Origin: Paraburkholderia bannensis
GTDB taxonomy: Bacteria > Pseudomonadota > Gammaproteobacteria > Burkholderiales > Burkholderiaceae
NCBI RefSeq assembly: GCF_014200455.1
Contig: NZ_JACHBW010000032.1
Span: 1-51,807, forward strand
DNA length: 51,807 nt
Direction: 5' to 3'
Positions 42,952-51,678 of the stretch are shown piece by piece. A program made the translations under genes and the position numbers. The stretch's first letter is position 1. Each line of letters starts with the position of its first letter. The notes under the pieces were generated by a model, which saw nothing but the letters and a program-made list of their open reading frames with translations, was not told where the DNA came from and did no database searches.

Positions 42952-42997
42952 GATTTGAGCTATAAACTGCCTTTACATCATTAACTGGCAGCAGAAA

Positions 42998-43498
42998 ATG
43001 GCGAGCATCGAACTGGACGCAATCGACCGGAAAATACTGGCGATTCTTCAGGAAAATGGACGGCTCTCGAATCAGGAGATCGCCGAGCGCGTGAATCTCT
43101 CGCCTAGCCCGTGCTTGCGGCGTATCCGCAGGCTGGAGGAGAGTGGTGTGATCCGCACCTATGTTGCGCTGCTGGACGCGCAAATGCTTGGTCTGGATCT
43201 GCTCGCCTATGTGAATGTGCGGCTGGAGAAGCGCGGGCCGACGGCGTCGGGGCGCGAAGGCGTGACTCACGCGGAACTGTTCCGCGCGGCGGTGCAGACC
43301 TGGCCGGAAGTGGTGGCCTGCCACGCCATGACGGGCGATATGGATTTTCTGCTGCGCGTGCAGGTGGAGGATATGGCGCACTTCTCGCGCTTCGTGCAGG
43401 ACCAGTTGCTGCACCATCCGTCGGTGATCGACGTGCGCTCAAGCTTTTCTTTGCAGACCTTCAAGGAAACCACGGCGCTGCCGATTCCGCAGAAGTGA
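42998..43498 (+). CDS. Lrp/AsnC-family transcriptional regulator
   Basis: 166 aa. N-terminal winged HTH (LDAIDRKILAILQENGRLSNQEIAERVNLSPSPCLRRIRRLEESGVIR) and C-terminal RAM ligand domain (ARHAMTGDMDFLLRVQVEDM as CHAMTGDMDFL). Divergently transcribed from hpd, it is a likely sensor of an aromatic amino acid or its oxo acid. Ribosome site not strong. A terminator with a CGAA loop follows. Confidence 0.93.
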   Translation: MASIELDAIDRKILAILQENGRLSNQEIAERVNLSPSPCLRRIRRLEESGVIRTYVALLDAQMLGLDLLAYVNVRLEKRGPTASGREGVTHAELFRAAVQTWPEVVACHAMTGDMDFLLRVQVEDMAHFSRFVQDQLLHHPSVIDVRSSFSLQTFKETTALPIPQK

Positions 43499-43510
43499 AT
43501 CGCAGGCGTA

Positions 43511-43535
43511 AAAAAAGCGGCCGAAGCCGCTTTTT
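43511..43535. terminator. Bidirectional terminator between the Lrp-type and GNAT genes
   Basis: A-run, GCGGC (43517-43521), loop CGAA, GCCGC (43526-43530), TTTTT. Confidence 0.85.
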
Positions 43536-43569
43536 CAGTCTTGCTCGTTCAACCCAGGCCGGGCAGAAG

Positions 43570-44235
43570 TCACGCCGCGATGGCCTGCGGCAGCATTGTT
43601 TCGATCAGCTTCGAGGTCTGGCGCGCCTGACGCTTGAGCGCGTAGTCAAACACGGCGGCCTGCTCCTGGAGCATTTCCGCGATGATGCTGCTTTGATCGG
43701 CGGGTTCGAGCGAGAGATACGCGTCGGCTTCGCCATAGGCGTACTCGATCTTCATCCCGGCCTTGCGGGCGATGTGCATCATCGTCGAGTTGCGCGACAG
43801 GCAGTGGATGTACAGCGTGGTGACGTGCGTGTTGCGGCTGCGGATGGCGGCACGCTCGAACAGCTTCGAGCCGATGCCCTGACCACGTGCGCTTTCGAGC
43901 ACCGAAACGCCAAACTCAGCCGTGCGGCCATTGCCGTCTGCGGGCAGATAGGCCAGATGACCGGCGCCCACGAGTTGCAGCTGATGGTCGAACACGCCGA
44001 ACACGGTGTCGCGCGTGAAGTCCAGCGAGCGCACGTAGTTTTCGATCACGTGGTCGGGCGCGGCCTGGCCGAAGCGCAGCAGGCGGTCTTCGCTGTCGAG
44101 CGCGAGAAAGTGCGCGAGCAGGCGTTCGCGGTCGGCCGAGGTGAGAACGCGCACCATGACCGGCGCATGTCCGGACGCGAGCGGACGGCCGGATGCGAGG
44201 ATCGGCTCGTTGGCTTGGGTCGAAATGTGGGTCAT
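43570..44235 (-). CDS. GNAT-family N-acetyltransferase
   Basis: 221 aa from ATG at 44235; the open frame reaches 44283 without family similarity. Acetyl-CoA loop: VSVLESARGQGIGSKLFERAA (RGQGIG). The N-terminal part (RVLTSADRERLLAHFLALDSEDRLLRFG) is typical of a proteobacterial subgroup. C-terminal extension of about 60 residues. Substrate unknown. Confidence 0.88.
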   Translation of the reverse strand: MTHISTQANEPILASGRPLASGHAPVMVRVLTSADRERLLAHFLALDSEDRLLRFGQAAPDHVIENYVRSLDFTRDTVFGVFDHQLQLVGAGHLAYLPADGNGRTAEFGVSVLESARGQGIGSKLFERAAIRSRNTHVTTLYIHCLSRNSTMMHIARKAGMKIEYAYGEADAYLSLEPADQSSIIAEMLQEQAAVFDYALKRQARQTSKLIETMLPQAIAA

Positions 44236-44504
44236 GTGGGTTCTCCCTGAAATACGAAAGGCGGCGCATATGGTGCGCCGCAAAACGCATTCTAGCGGAA
44301 ACCCTGGGGTCGATCTAGGGAAAACCCGGATTACGGATTTGAGTGTTGCGCCTAATTAATAAATTGAAGCGCATAACCTATTGATTATTATTGGATATTC
44401 GTGGCGAATAGCTTGGCGCGTCAACTGTTGTGACTACGCAGCATGTTGCGGTGCGTCAATCTGGCCCGATTTGATCTGTCGTTCGGAGCGCATTCAGGCG
44501 CGCT

Positions 44505-45107
44505 TTAAGCGTTCTGCAGACCGTGATCCATGACCTCGATCACCTGCTCGGCGAAATCACGGTAGCCCATGCGCCCGCCCGGTTTGAGCCAGGTGAAGGT
44601 CCAGTTGATCATGCCGAACAGCATCATGGTCAGCGAAGTCTGGTTTTCCGCCGTGACGCGGCCCGGGTAGGCGCGCGCGAGCTGGCGCGTAAACGCGGCC
44701 ACCACGTCGCGCTGGCGGTTCAGGATGATTTCGCGCTGCGCGTCCACGAGGTATTTGACGTCGTTGAGCAGGGCCACGTGACGGCTGTGGGAAGTTTCAT
44801 ACTCGGCGAGGAACGCGCGGATCAGTTCGGCGAAGCACTCGCGCTCGTCGAGGCCGCGGCGCTGGCTTGCCCCTTCCACCTCGGCAATGATCAGCATCAG
44901 CCGCTTGGTGTAGCGGTCGAGCAGATCGAACAGGATCGCTTCCTTGCTCTCGTAGTAGTGATACAGGCGTGCCTTCGAGGTGCCGCTCGCGGCTGCGAGA
45001 TCGGACATCGACGTGCTCGGGTAGCTCGTCTGCGCGAATTTGGCTGCGGCGAGCTCGAGGATCTGGTCGCGCTGGGTTTCGTGGTCGGGCGCTCGGGTGC
45101 GGGCCAT
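44505..45107 (-). CDS. paaR: TetR/AcrR-family repressor, PaaR-like
   Basis: 200 aa. The N-terminal HTH (ILELAAAKFAQTSYPSTSMSDLAAASGTSKARLYHYYESKEAIL) is a canonical TetR domain; the C-terminal ligand-binding part is variable. Position beside paaABCDE with the DUF1835 gene between matches the Burkholderia arrangement in which a TetR-type PaaR represses paa genes in the absence of phenylacetyl-CoA. A perfect ACCGACCGGTCGGT palindrome at the paaA promoter is a suitable operator. Assigned by context plus family; direct proof is lacking. Confidence 0.82.
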   Translation of the reverse strand: MARTRAPDHETQRDQILELAAAKFAQTSYPSTSMSDLAAASGTSKARLYHYYESKEAILFDLLDRYTKRLMLIIAEVEGASQRRGLDERECFAELIRAFLAEYETSHSRHVALLNDVKYLVDAQREIILNRQRDVVAAFTRQLARAYPGRVTAENQTSLTMMLFGMINWTFTWLKPGGRMGYRDFAEQVIEVMDHGLQNA

Positions 45108-45156
45108 TTTTTATCAGCGGAGTTCGGCTATTTTTTAGCTGCGTTGCCGCAGAGGA

Positions 45157-46050
45157 TCAGCGGGAAAGGGAAAGATGCGCGGCCGCGTGCACCGCAATGG
45201 GGCGCGCGCTACGGGCGTCCTGGTTGGCGGTGCGGGCGGCGCACAGGTCCTCGCTCAGGCGCAGTTCGCCAGCGCAAGCCAGCTCACGCAGACGCCAGCG
45301 CACGACCGGCTCGCCGACCGTGAAGCCCGCGCCGCCGCGCACGAGCGCTGCCCCCAGCGTGTCGCAGGCGAGCCACGGCGCATGGCTATCGCTGGGCGGC
45401 GAGGCTTGCCCGAGGATGTCGAGGATCTGGGCGTCCAGATCGGCCCAGGTGCCGCTCGTGAAGGTGTTGTCGCGCCAGCGGCGCGTCTCGCCATTGGCAA
45501 ATTTCGCTTCCTGCCATTCGAGCGCGAGGCGCGTGATGCGCAGCACGGAAATCGGTGCGGCGTCCGGCAGACGGGCCTGCAAGCGCACGGCAGCTGCGTC
45601 CTGAGTGCCGGCCAGATCGGCGGGTGTCAGGCGCACTTCGTTCAGGCGCTGCGGCACATTGCGCAGGCGGTAGCAGGCGCGCCGCAGCGTGAGCTGGTCG
45701 GCGGCGTCGTGCGTGTGCCAGATCACCACGCTGGCGTTGTTGGCTTCCAGCGCCATCAGCGCCGCGCAGTCGCCTTGCGCCAGCGTCTGGGCCAGCGCTT
45801 GGCCCGACTCACGGTCGTCGGCGGCACCGCATTCGCCATCCACGCGCTGCCAGAACGCCGCGCGTAGCGCCGTACCGGGGTTGGCCGCCTCGTCGATATC
45901 GCGCAGGGGCCCGACCGTGAGGTCGTCGGCCAGCGCAATCACGCGTGCGGCTGTCTGGACGCTTGCGGGGCATGCGGCCTCGTGGGCCTGCAGAGCCTGA
46001 CGCAGCGCGGACGCAGCCGGCTCGCCGCGGATGAGGTGGATCGTGGTCAT
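45157..46050 (-). CDS. DUF1835-domain protein
   Basis: 297 aa from ATG at 46050; in-frame ATG at 46122 is also open. The N-terminus (MTTIHLIRGEPAASALRQAL, then VIALADDLTVGPLRDID) has the DUF1835 signature D-L-x-x-G-P-L. The C-terminal part resembles the associated DUF3658 region (ITRLALEWQEAKF, WRLRELACAGELRL). Function unknown. It sits between paaE and paaR with a terminator-like hairpin upstream, a conserved neighbour in Burkholderia. Confidence 0.78.
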   Translation of the reverse strand: MTTIHLIRGEPAASALRQALQAHEAACPASVQTAARVIALADDLTVGPLRDIDEAANPGTALRAAFWQRVDGECGAADDRESGQALAQTLAQGDCAALMALEANNASVVIWHTHDAADQLTLRRACYRLRNVPQRLNEVRLTPADLAGTQDAAAVRLQARLPDAAPISVLRITRLALEWQEAKFANGETRRWRDNTFTSGTWADLDAQILDILGQASPPSDSHAPWLACDTLGAALVRGGAGFTVGEPVVRWRLRELACAGELRLSEDLCAARTANQDARSARPIAVHAAAHLSLSR

Positions 46051-46127
46051 CGACAACTCGTTGCGTTCACCATGAACGCCTGGAAGAGCAGAATCAGTGC
46101 CAGATGCGAGCGGAGCGCGCATAAGAC

Positions 46128-46183
46128 AAAAGGGACCGCCCGCACCGATGCAGCGCTGCGCTGCACCACTCGCGGGCGGCCCC
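46128..46183 (-). terminator. Terminator or attenuator between paaE and the DUF1835 gene
   Basis: On the minus strand GGG-CCGCCCGC pairs with GCGGGCGG-CCC (46183-46172 with 46143-46132, one mismatch), enclosing a second perfect hairpin GCAGCG-CTG-CGCTGC (46150-46164), followed by TTTT. It would reduce read-through from paaE into the DUF1835 gene. Confidence 0.6.
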
Positions 46184-46316
46184 TAGTGTAAGCGGATCGC
46201 TGGAGCGCCGAAAGCGTGCTGTTGCTCTAAGGTCTATTCGTGACATCGCGTGGCGTGCTGCGCGACACGTTCAGACCCGCATGCTCAAGGCATCGCGCCC
46301 AACGGCGCACGACAAA

Positions 46317-47405
46317 TTATCGTTCGTCGAAACTCACCACCACGCGCTCGCTGACCGGGTGGCACTGACAGGTCAGCACGAAGCCGTCCCGCACTTCCTG
46401 CTCTTCGAGCGTGTAGTTCTTGTCCATCTTCACTTCGCCTTCCAGCACCTTCGCGCGGCAGGTGCAGCACACGCCGCCCTTGCACGCATACGGCAGCGCC
46501 AGACCCGCCTTCAGGCCGACATCGAGCAGGCTCACGCCTTCGTAGGGCAGGCGCAGCTTGCGCTTCTTGCCATCGATGACGATTTCCAGATCTGCGGCCG
46601 GCGTGCTTTCGGTGATCTCGACGACAGGCACGCCCGCCTGCGGCAGCGGCGAGCCAAAGCGCTCGACATGCACGTTCTTCGCCGGCACGCCGGCCTCCTT
46701 GAGCGCGGCTTCGGCGGCGTCCATCATCGGGCCGGGGCCGCAGATGAAGGCTTCGTCGATTTCCTCGGCCGGCAGCAGCGATTCGATGAAGGCCGCGCAC
46801 TTTTGCTGATCGAGCACGCCGTTGAACAGCTCGACGTCCTGCAGATCGTCGGAAAGCACGTGATAGAGGCGGAAGCGGTCCATGAAGCGGTTCTTCAGGT
46901 CTTCCAGCTCCTCGGCGAACATGATCGAGTCCACGCTGCGGTTGCCGTAGACCAGCGTGAAGGCGCTGCGCGGCTCCGTCTCCAGCGTGGTCTTGATGAT
47001 CGCCAGCACCGGCGTGATGCCCGAGCCGCCCGAGAACGCCACGTAATGCTTGCCGTGCTCGGCGTTCAGGTGCGTGAAGAAGCGCCCGTCGGGCGTCATC
47101 ACGTCGATTTCGTGGCCCGGCGCGAGCTGGTCGAAGGCGAAGTTCGAAAAACGCCCGCCGCGTACCCGCTTGATGCCGACGCGCAGTTCGCCGTCGCGGT
47201 CGTAATCGGTCACGCCGACGCAGATCGAATACGAGCGGCGCGTCTCTTCGCCGTCGATGTGGGCCTTGAGCGTGACGAACTGCCCCTGCGTGAAGCGATA
47301 CGCCTCGCGCAGCTCGGGCGGGACTTCGAAAGCGACGGAGACCGCGTCCGCGGTTTCGGGCCGCACTTCGCGGATGCGCAGCGAATGGAATTGCGGAGTG
47401 GCCAT
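46317..47405 (-). CDS. paaE: 1,2-phenylacetyl-CoA epoxidase reductase subunit PaaE
   Basis: 362 aa from ATG at 47405. FAD-binding: RRSYSICVG and FAPGHEIDVMTPDG-like (LAPGHEIDVMTPDGRFF). NAD-binding: AFSGGSGITPVLAII. The C-terminal plant-type [2Fe-2S] domain has PYACKGGVCCTC (C-x4-C-x2-C) and a fourth Cys in LTCQCHP. It passes electrons from NADPH to the PaaAC oxygenase. Just 1 bp separates it from paaD, indicating coupled translation. Confidence 0.97.
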   Translation of the reverse strand: MATPQFHSLRIREVRPETADAVSVAFEVPPELREAYRFTQGQFVTLKAHIDGEETRRSYSICVGVTDYDRDGELRVGIKRVRGGRFSNFAFDQLAPGHEIDVMTPDGRFFTHLNAEHGKHYVAFSGGSGITPVLAIIKTTLETEPRSAFTLVYGNRSVDSIMFAEELEDLKNRFMDRFRLYHVLSDDLQDVELFNGVLDQQKCAAFIESLLPAEEIDEAFICGPGPMMDAAEAALKEAGVPAKNVHVERFGSPLPQAGVPVVEITESTPAADLEIVIDGKKRKLRLPYEGVSLLDVGLKAGLALPYACKGGVCCTCRAKVLEGEVKMDKNYTLEEQEVRDGFVLTCQCHPVSERVVVSFDER

Positions 47406-47406
47406 A

Positions 47407-47964
47407 TCAGTACGGTTTGAAGTAATCGAAGGGTTCGCGGCAGTCGAGGCAGCGGTACAGCGCCTTGCACGCGGTCGAGCCGAATTGCGCGAGGCGCTCG
47501 GTGTGCTTCGAGCCGCAGCGCGGGCAGACGGGCGCGGGCAGCGGGTCGGGGCGGCGCATGAAGGTGATCGGCTTTTCGGCCGATGCGCCGTGCGCCGCGC
47601 CGCCGCAGTTGCCGGTGGGCGGTGCGATGCCGTAGGCGCGCAGCTTTTCGCGTGCTTCGTCGGTGATCCAGTCGGTGGTCCAGGCGGGCGAGAGCGTGGT
47701 GGCGATGCGGTAGGGCGCGATCTGCGCGGCGTCGAGCGCATGTGCGACGTCCTCGGCGATCTGCGACATCGCCGGGCAGCCCGAATAGGTGGGCGTGATG
47801 ACCACTTCGAGCTGGCCGTCGTCGGCGCGGCGCACGTCGCGCAGAATGCCCAGTTCGCGGATCGACACCACCGGAATCTCCGGATCGGGCACCGATTCGA
47901 GCGCGGCCCAGGCGCGTTCGAGCGTTTGATCGGCCGGGGTTTGCATCGTCGCTTGCATCGTCAT
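47407..47964 (-). CDS. paaD: 1,2-phenylacetyl-CoA epoxidase maturation subunit PaaD
   Basis: 185 aa from ATG at 47964 (alternatives at 47958 and 47946). The N-terminal MIP18/DUF59-type part has VPDPEIPVVSIRELGILRDV, with TYSGCPAM as the Cys motif. The C-terminal zinc-ribbon part has CPRCGSKHTERLAQFGSTACKALYRC, four cysteines. PaaD is thought to assist Fe-S/diiron maturation of the epoxidase. Ends at FDYFKPY, as usual for the family. Confidence 0.95.
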   Translation of the reverse strand: MTMQATMQTPADQTLERAWAALESVPDPEIPVVSIRELGILRDVRRADDGQLEVVITPTYSGCPAMSQIAEDVAHALDAAQIAPYRIATTLSPAWTTDWITDEAREKLRAYGIAPPTGNCGGAAHGASAEKPITFMRRPDPLPAPVCPRCGSKHTERLAQFGSTACKALYRCLDCREPFDYFKPY

Positions 47965-47986
47965 GTCCTCATGAAACCCGCGCGGC

Positions 47987-48793
47987 TTACCAGCGAGCGT
48001 CCGGATGCTGGCGCGCGAGACTCTGCATCTCGGCGAGCACGAAGCCCATATGTTCCGAATGCTCGCCGTGCTTGCCGCTCGTGACGTGCTTGACCGGCGC
48101 GGGCGCCGCGAGCGTGGCTTCTTCGAGCGCGGCTTCCACGTCGGCGCGCCAGGCTGCTTCGAGCTGCGCGGTGAGCGGCGCGATGCCGGCTTCGGCCACG
48201 GCGCTTTCCACCGCATCCGTGCTGAAGAATTCGCGCGTGTACGGCATCAGCCAGTCGAGCGCGGCCTGGGCGCGGCGATGCGATTCGTCCGTGCCGTCGC
48301 CGAAGCGGATCAGCCATTCGCGGGCGTGGTGCACGTGATAGCGCGTTTCCTTGATCGAACGCTCGGCGATGGCGGCCAGCTGCGGATCGGCGGAACGCAG
48401 CAGCGCGGTCCACAGATGCGCCATCAGCGAGGCGTAGAGAAAGTTGCGCACGATCGTCACGGCGTAATCGTTGGCCGAATGCGTCGTGCCGGCGAGCGGG
48501 CCGAAGTGCGGCAGCTCGACCAGCGTGAAATTAGCGAACTCGCGCTCCGCGCGGAAGTAGGCGTAGTCGTCCTCGGTGCGCTCGCGGCCGGTGAGCGCCT
48601 TTTCGAGCGTGGCCGCGTGCGTATAGAGCAGGCGCGCCTGGCCGATCAGGTCGAGACTCATATTGGCGAGCGCGATGTCCTCTTCGAGGATCGGGCCGTG
48701 CCCGCACCATTCCGTGTTGCGCTGACCAAGTATCAGCGCCGTGTCGGCGAGGCGCAGCACGTACGCGAGGTGTTCTTGCGTGGGCGTCGTCAT
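47987..48793 (-). CDS. paaC: 1,2-phenylacetyl-CoA epoxidase structural subunit PaaC
   Basis: 268 aa. Ferritin-like four-helix protein: YVLRLADTALILGQRNTEWCGHGPILEEDIALANMSLDLIGQ near the start, and HYHVHHAREWLIRFGDGTDESHRR with the family's conserved HHA. It pairs with PaaA but does not itself host the catalytic diiron site. 10 bp separate it from paaB; gene order A-B-C-D-E is canonical. Confidence 0.96.
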   Translation of the reverse strand: MTTPTQEHLAYVLRLADTALILGQRNTEWCGHGPILEEDIALANMSLDLIGQARLLYTHAATLEKALTGRERTEDDYAYFRAEREFANFTLVELPHFGPLAGTTHSANDYAVTIVRNFLYASLMAHLWTALLRSADPQLAAIAERSIKETRYHVHHAREWLIRFGDGTDESHRRAQAALDWLMPYTREFFSTDAVESAVAEAGIAPLTAQLEAAWRADVEAALEEATLAAPAPVKHVTSGKHGEHSEHMGFVLAEMQSLARQHPDARW

Positions 48794-48803
48794 GTTGGCG
48801 CTC

Positions 48804-49088
48804 TTACATGTGGTTGACTTCGTCGGGCAGCGTGTAGAACGTCGGATGGCGATAGATCTTGTCGCCGGCCGGTTCGAACAGCTCGGCCTTGTCGTTCGGA
48901 TCCGAAGCCGTGATCGCCGACGACGGCACCACCCAGATGCTCACGCCTTCCTGGCGGCGCGTGTAGACGTCGCGCGCCATGCGCAGCGCCATCGAGGCGT
49001 CGGCGGCGTGCAGGCTGCCGCAGTGCTTGTGGTCGAGGCCCTGCTTGCTGCGCACGAACACTTCCCAGATCGGCCATTCCTTGTTCAT
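48804..49088 (-). CDS. paaB: 1,2-phenylacetyl-CoA epoxidase subunit PaaB
   Basis: 94 aa from ATG at 49088. PIWEVFVRSKQGLDHKHCGSLHAADASMAL is the invariant PaaB core, and SIWVVPSSAI and YRHPTFYTLPDEVNHM close the protein. PaaB organises the PaaA/PaaC complex. 17 bp after paaA. The short length is normal. Confidence 0.97.
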   Translation of the reverse strand: MNKEWPIWEVFVRSKQGLDHKHCGSLHAADASMALRMARDVYTRRQEGVSIWVVPSSAITASDPNDKAELFEPAGDKIYRHPTFYTLPDEVNHM

Positions 49089-49105
49089 CTCTGTCTCCTT
49101 TAGCT

Positions 49106-50104
49106 TCAGGCGGCGTGCTTTTCGGCGCGCTGACGTTGTTTTTCGGCATGAGCGAGGGCGGCTTCGCGCACCCATGCGCCTTCGTTGTGCGCTTTCACGC
49201 GCGTGCCGAGGCGTTCGCGGTTGCACGGGCCGTCGCCGTTGACGACGCGCCAGAATTCTTCCCAGTCGATCGTGCCGTAGTCGTAGTGGCCGCGCGCCTC
49301 GTTCCATTTGAGATCGGCGTCGGGCAGCGTGACGCCGAGTACCTTGGCCTGCTCGACGGTGGCATCGACGAACTTCTGGCGCAGATCGTCATTCGAGATG
49401 CGCTTGATGCCCCATTTGGCCGACTGGTTGCTGTGCACGGAATCGGCGTCGCTCGGGCCGAACATCATCAGCACCGGCCACCACCAGCGGTTCACGGCCT
49501 GCTGCACGAGTTCCTTTTGCGCGTCGGTGCCTTGCATCATCGCGAGCAGGGCGTCGAAACCCTGGCGCTGATGGAACGACTCCTCCTTGCAGATGCGGAT
49601 CATGGCGCGCGCGTATGGGCCATAGGTGCAGCGGCACAGCGGGATCTGGTTCATGATCGCCGCGCCATCGACCAGCCAGCCGATCACGCCGACGTCCGCC
49701 CAGGTAGGCGTCGGGTAATTGAAGATGCTCGAATACTTGGCCTTGCCCGCGTGCAGCGCGTCAACCAGCTGGTCGCGCGAGACGCCCAGCGTTTCCGCCG
49801 CGCTATAGAGATAGAGACCGTGTCCGGCTTCGTCCTGCACCTTGGCGAGCAGGATGGCCTTGCGTTTGAGGCTGGGCGCGCGGCTGATCCAGTTGCCCTC
49901 GGGCAGCATGCCCACGATTTCCGAGTGCGCGTGCTGCGAGATCTGGCGCACCAGCGTCTTGCGGTAGGCGTCGGGCATCCAGTCCTGCGGCTCGATCTTG
50001 CCGTCGGCGGCCATGATTGCGTCGAAGTTGGCCTGCTCCGGCGAGGCCGCCGCCGCGTCCAGCGGAGCGACATTGCCGGGGATGTCGAGGGATTGCGTGT
50101 ACAT
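49106..50104 (-). CDS. paaA: 1,2-phenylacetyl-CoA epoxidase catalytic subunit PaaA
   Basis: 332 aa from ATG at 50104. Diiron ligands lie in the helices with HAHSEIVGMLPEGNW, LLAKVQDEAGHGLYLYSAAE (E-A-G-H) and RICKEESFHQRQGF (EESFH). RPSLKRK-like APSLKRKAILLAKV is the substrate/helix region. It epoxidises the phenyl ring of phenylacetyl-CoA with O2. First gene of the paaABCDE operon; promoter/operator at 50138-50162. Confidence 0.97.
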   Translation of the reverse strand: MYTQSLDIPGNVAPLDAAAASPEQANFDAIMAADGKIEPQDWMPDAYRKTLVRQISQHAHSEIVGMLPEGNWISRAPSLKRKAILLAKVQDEAGHGLYLYSAAETLGVSRDQLVDALHAGKAKYSSIFNYPTPTWADVGVIGWLVDGAAIMNQIPLCRCTYGPYARAMIRICKEESFHQRQGFDALLAMMQGTDAQKELVQQAVNRWWWPVLMMFGPSDADSVHSNQSAKWGIKRISNDDLRQKFVDATVEQAKVLGVTLPDADLKWNEARGHYDYGTIDWEEFWRVVNGDGPCNRERLGTRVKAHNEGAWVREAALAHAEKQRQRAEKHAA

Positions 50105-50137
50105 GGGAACGCTCTCGTCGGAGTTTGGTGTGGAAGG

Positions 50138-50162
50138 AGTATAAACCAACCGACCGGTCGGT
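50138..50162 (-). promoter_or_regulatory. paaA promoter region with PaaR-type operator
   Basis: ACCGACCGGTCGGT (50149-50162) is a perfect 14-bp palindrome. On the minus strand a TATACT -10-like element (50143-50138) lies just downstream of it, so a bound repressor would occlude the spacer between -35 and -10. A TetR-type regulator gene (44505-45107) is in the same cluster. The pairing of this site with that regulator is inference. Confidence 0.65.
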
Positions 50163-50406
50163 AAATGAATATTTTGAGCTTGCGCAAAAGGGTAGTTAAG
50201 CGAGAGCGCAACTTGCCGGACTCGTTGCTTGTGTTCTGGTGGATGGGTGCGGTGAACTGGAGAAATTTTGTGGATGCGGTGGTCGTGGTCGGCGGCGCTT
50301 TCACGTGTCGGGAGGATGGAAGGCTGCGATTGCGGCCATGGGGCACAATGGGTGTTTTGCCTGACTAACCGGGATAGATGCGCGCGATACGCGCGCAACC
50401 GACTGC

Positions 50407-51678
50407 ATGAAGATTTCCTTTGCTACCACCGCGGCTGGCGCCGCTTTGCTCGTTGCCATCGGCGCAGCGACGCCGGCTTTTGCTCAACAGGCCGCCGCGC
50501 AAGCGGCCAGCGCCCATTGGGTGACGAGCTGGGCGACGGCGCTCCAGTCCATTCCCGAGCGAGACGCCTTGCCGGCGCTCTACCGCGCGCCCGACGTAGC
50601 GGGCCGAACGGTCCGGCAGATCGTTTATCCGACGCTTGGCGGCGAAGTCGCGCGGGTGCACATCAGCAATCTTTATGGGCGTGCGCCGCTTGTGATCGGG
50701 GCGATGGCGATTGCGCCTTCGGCTGGCGGATCGGCGGTGAGTCAGGCCGAGAGCGTGCGGGTGACGTTTGGCGGCAAGGCATCGGTGTCGCTGCCGCCGG
50801 GCGCGGAGCTCGAAAGCGATCCGGTGCGCATCGGCCTGAAGCAGGGCGCGCCCTATGCGATCAGCAGTTATATGGGGAGCGAGCAAAAAATGGTCGCCTG
50901 GCATCGCGTGTCGAGCCAGGTGAACTATGTCTCGCGGCCGGGCGATCATGTTGCCGATCCGTCGATCGGCGCGTTTCCGGTGCGCTTTACGCAGTACGCG
51001 TGGGTGACCGCGCTTGCAGTCGAGGCGCCCGGCGCGCAGACGATTGCGGCAATCGGCGACTCCATTACCGACGGCATGCGCTCGTCGCTCAATGAGAATC
51101 GGCGCTGGCCCGATGCGCTGGCGAAGCGTCTCGCCCGCGAACAGACGAATCTGGCCGTGATCGACCTCGGGATCAGCGGCAATCGGCTGCTGAGCGATTC
51201 GCCGTGCTATGGCGAGGCCCTTGAGCGTCGCTTCCAGCGTGACGCGTTGGGGCATGCGGGCGTGCGAACGGCAGTGCTGCTGATCGGCATCAACGACATC
51301 AACTTCCAGGCGATGCCGCCGCGCGCGGGGCTCGATTGCGACTTCCCGCACACGCAGGTGGGTGCCGACGATCTGATTGGCGGATATCGGCGAGTGATTG
51401 CCGCAGCGCATGCGCGCGGGGTACGCCTGCTTGGCGCGACGATCACGCCGGCCGATCTGCCGCCTGAGCGTGAGGCGATTCGCGCGAAAGTGAATCAGTG
51501 GATCCGCACAAGTGGGCAATTCGACGGCGTGGTGGACTTCGACGCGGCGCTGCGCGATCCCGCGAACCCGCTGCGCCTGCGTCGCGAATTCGACAGCGGC
51601 GACCACATTCACCCGAGCGACGCGGGTTACGGTGCGATGGCGAACGCCGTGCCGCTATCGGCGATCGCGGGGAAGTAA
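50407..51678 (+). CDS. Secreted SGNH/GDSL-type hydrolase
   Basis: 423 aa. Signal peptide MKISFATTAAGAALLVAIGAATPAFA (cleavage after AFA). An N-terminal beta-domain precedes the SGNH domain, whose blocks are AIGDSITDGMRS (nucleophile Ser), ISGNRLL, LIGINDINF and DHIHPSDAGY (Asp-x-x-His). This two-part layout is seen in secreted esterases/lipases acting on polymers or acylated sugars. ATG at 50407; no close partner genes. The gene diverges from paaA across 302 bp. Confidence 0.9.
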   Translation: MKISFATTAAGAALLVAIGAATPAFAQQAAAQAASAHWVTSWATALQSIPERDALPALYRAPDVAGRTVRQIVYPTLGGEVARVHISNLYGRAPLVIGAMAIAPSAGGSAVSQAESVRVTFGGKASVSLPPGAELESDPVRIGLKQGAPYAISSYMGSEQKMVAWHRVSSQVNYVSRPGDHVADPSIGAFPVRFTQYAWVTALAVEAPGAQTIAAIGDSITDGMRSSLNENRRWPDALAKRLAREQTNLAVIDLGISGNRLLSDSPCYGEALERRFQRDALGHAGVRTAVLLIGINDINFQAMPPRAGLDCDFPHTQVGADDLIGGYRRVIAAAHARGVRLLGATITPADLPPEREAIRAKVNQWIRTSGQFDGVVDFDAALRDPANPLRLRREFDSGDHIHPSDAGYGAMANAVPLSAIAGK

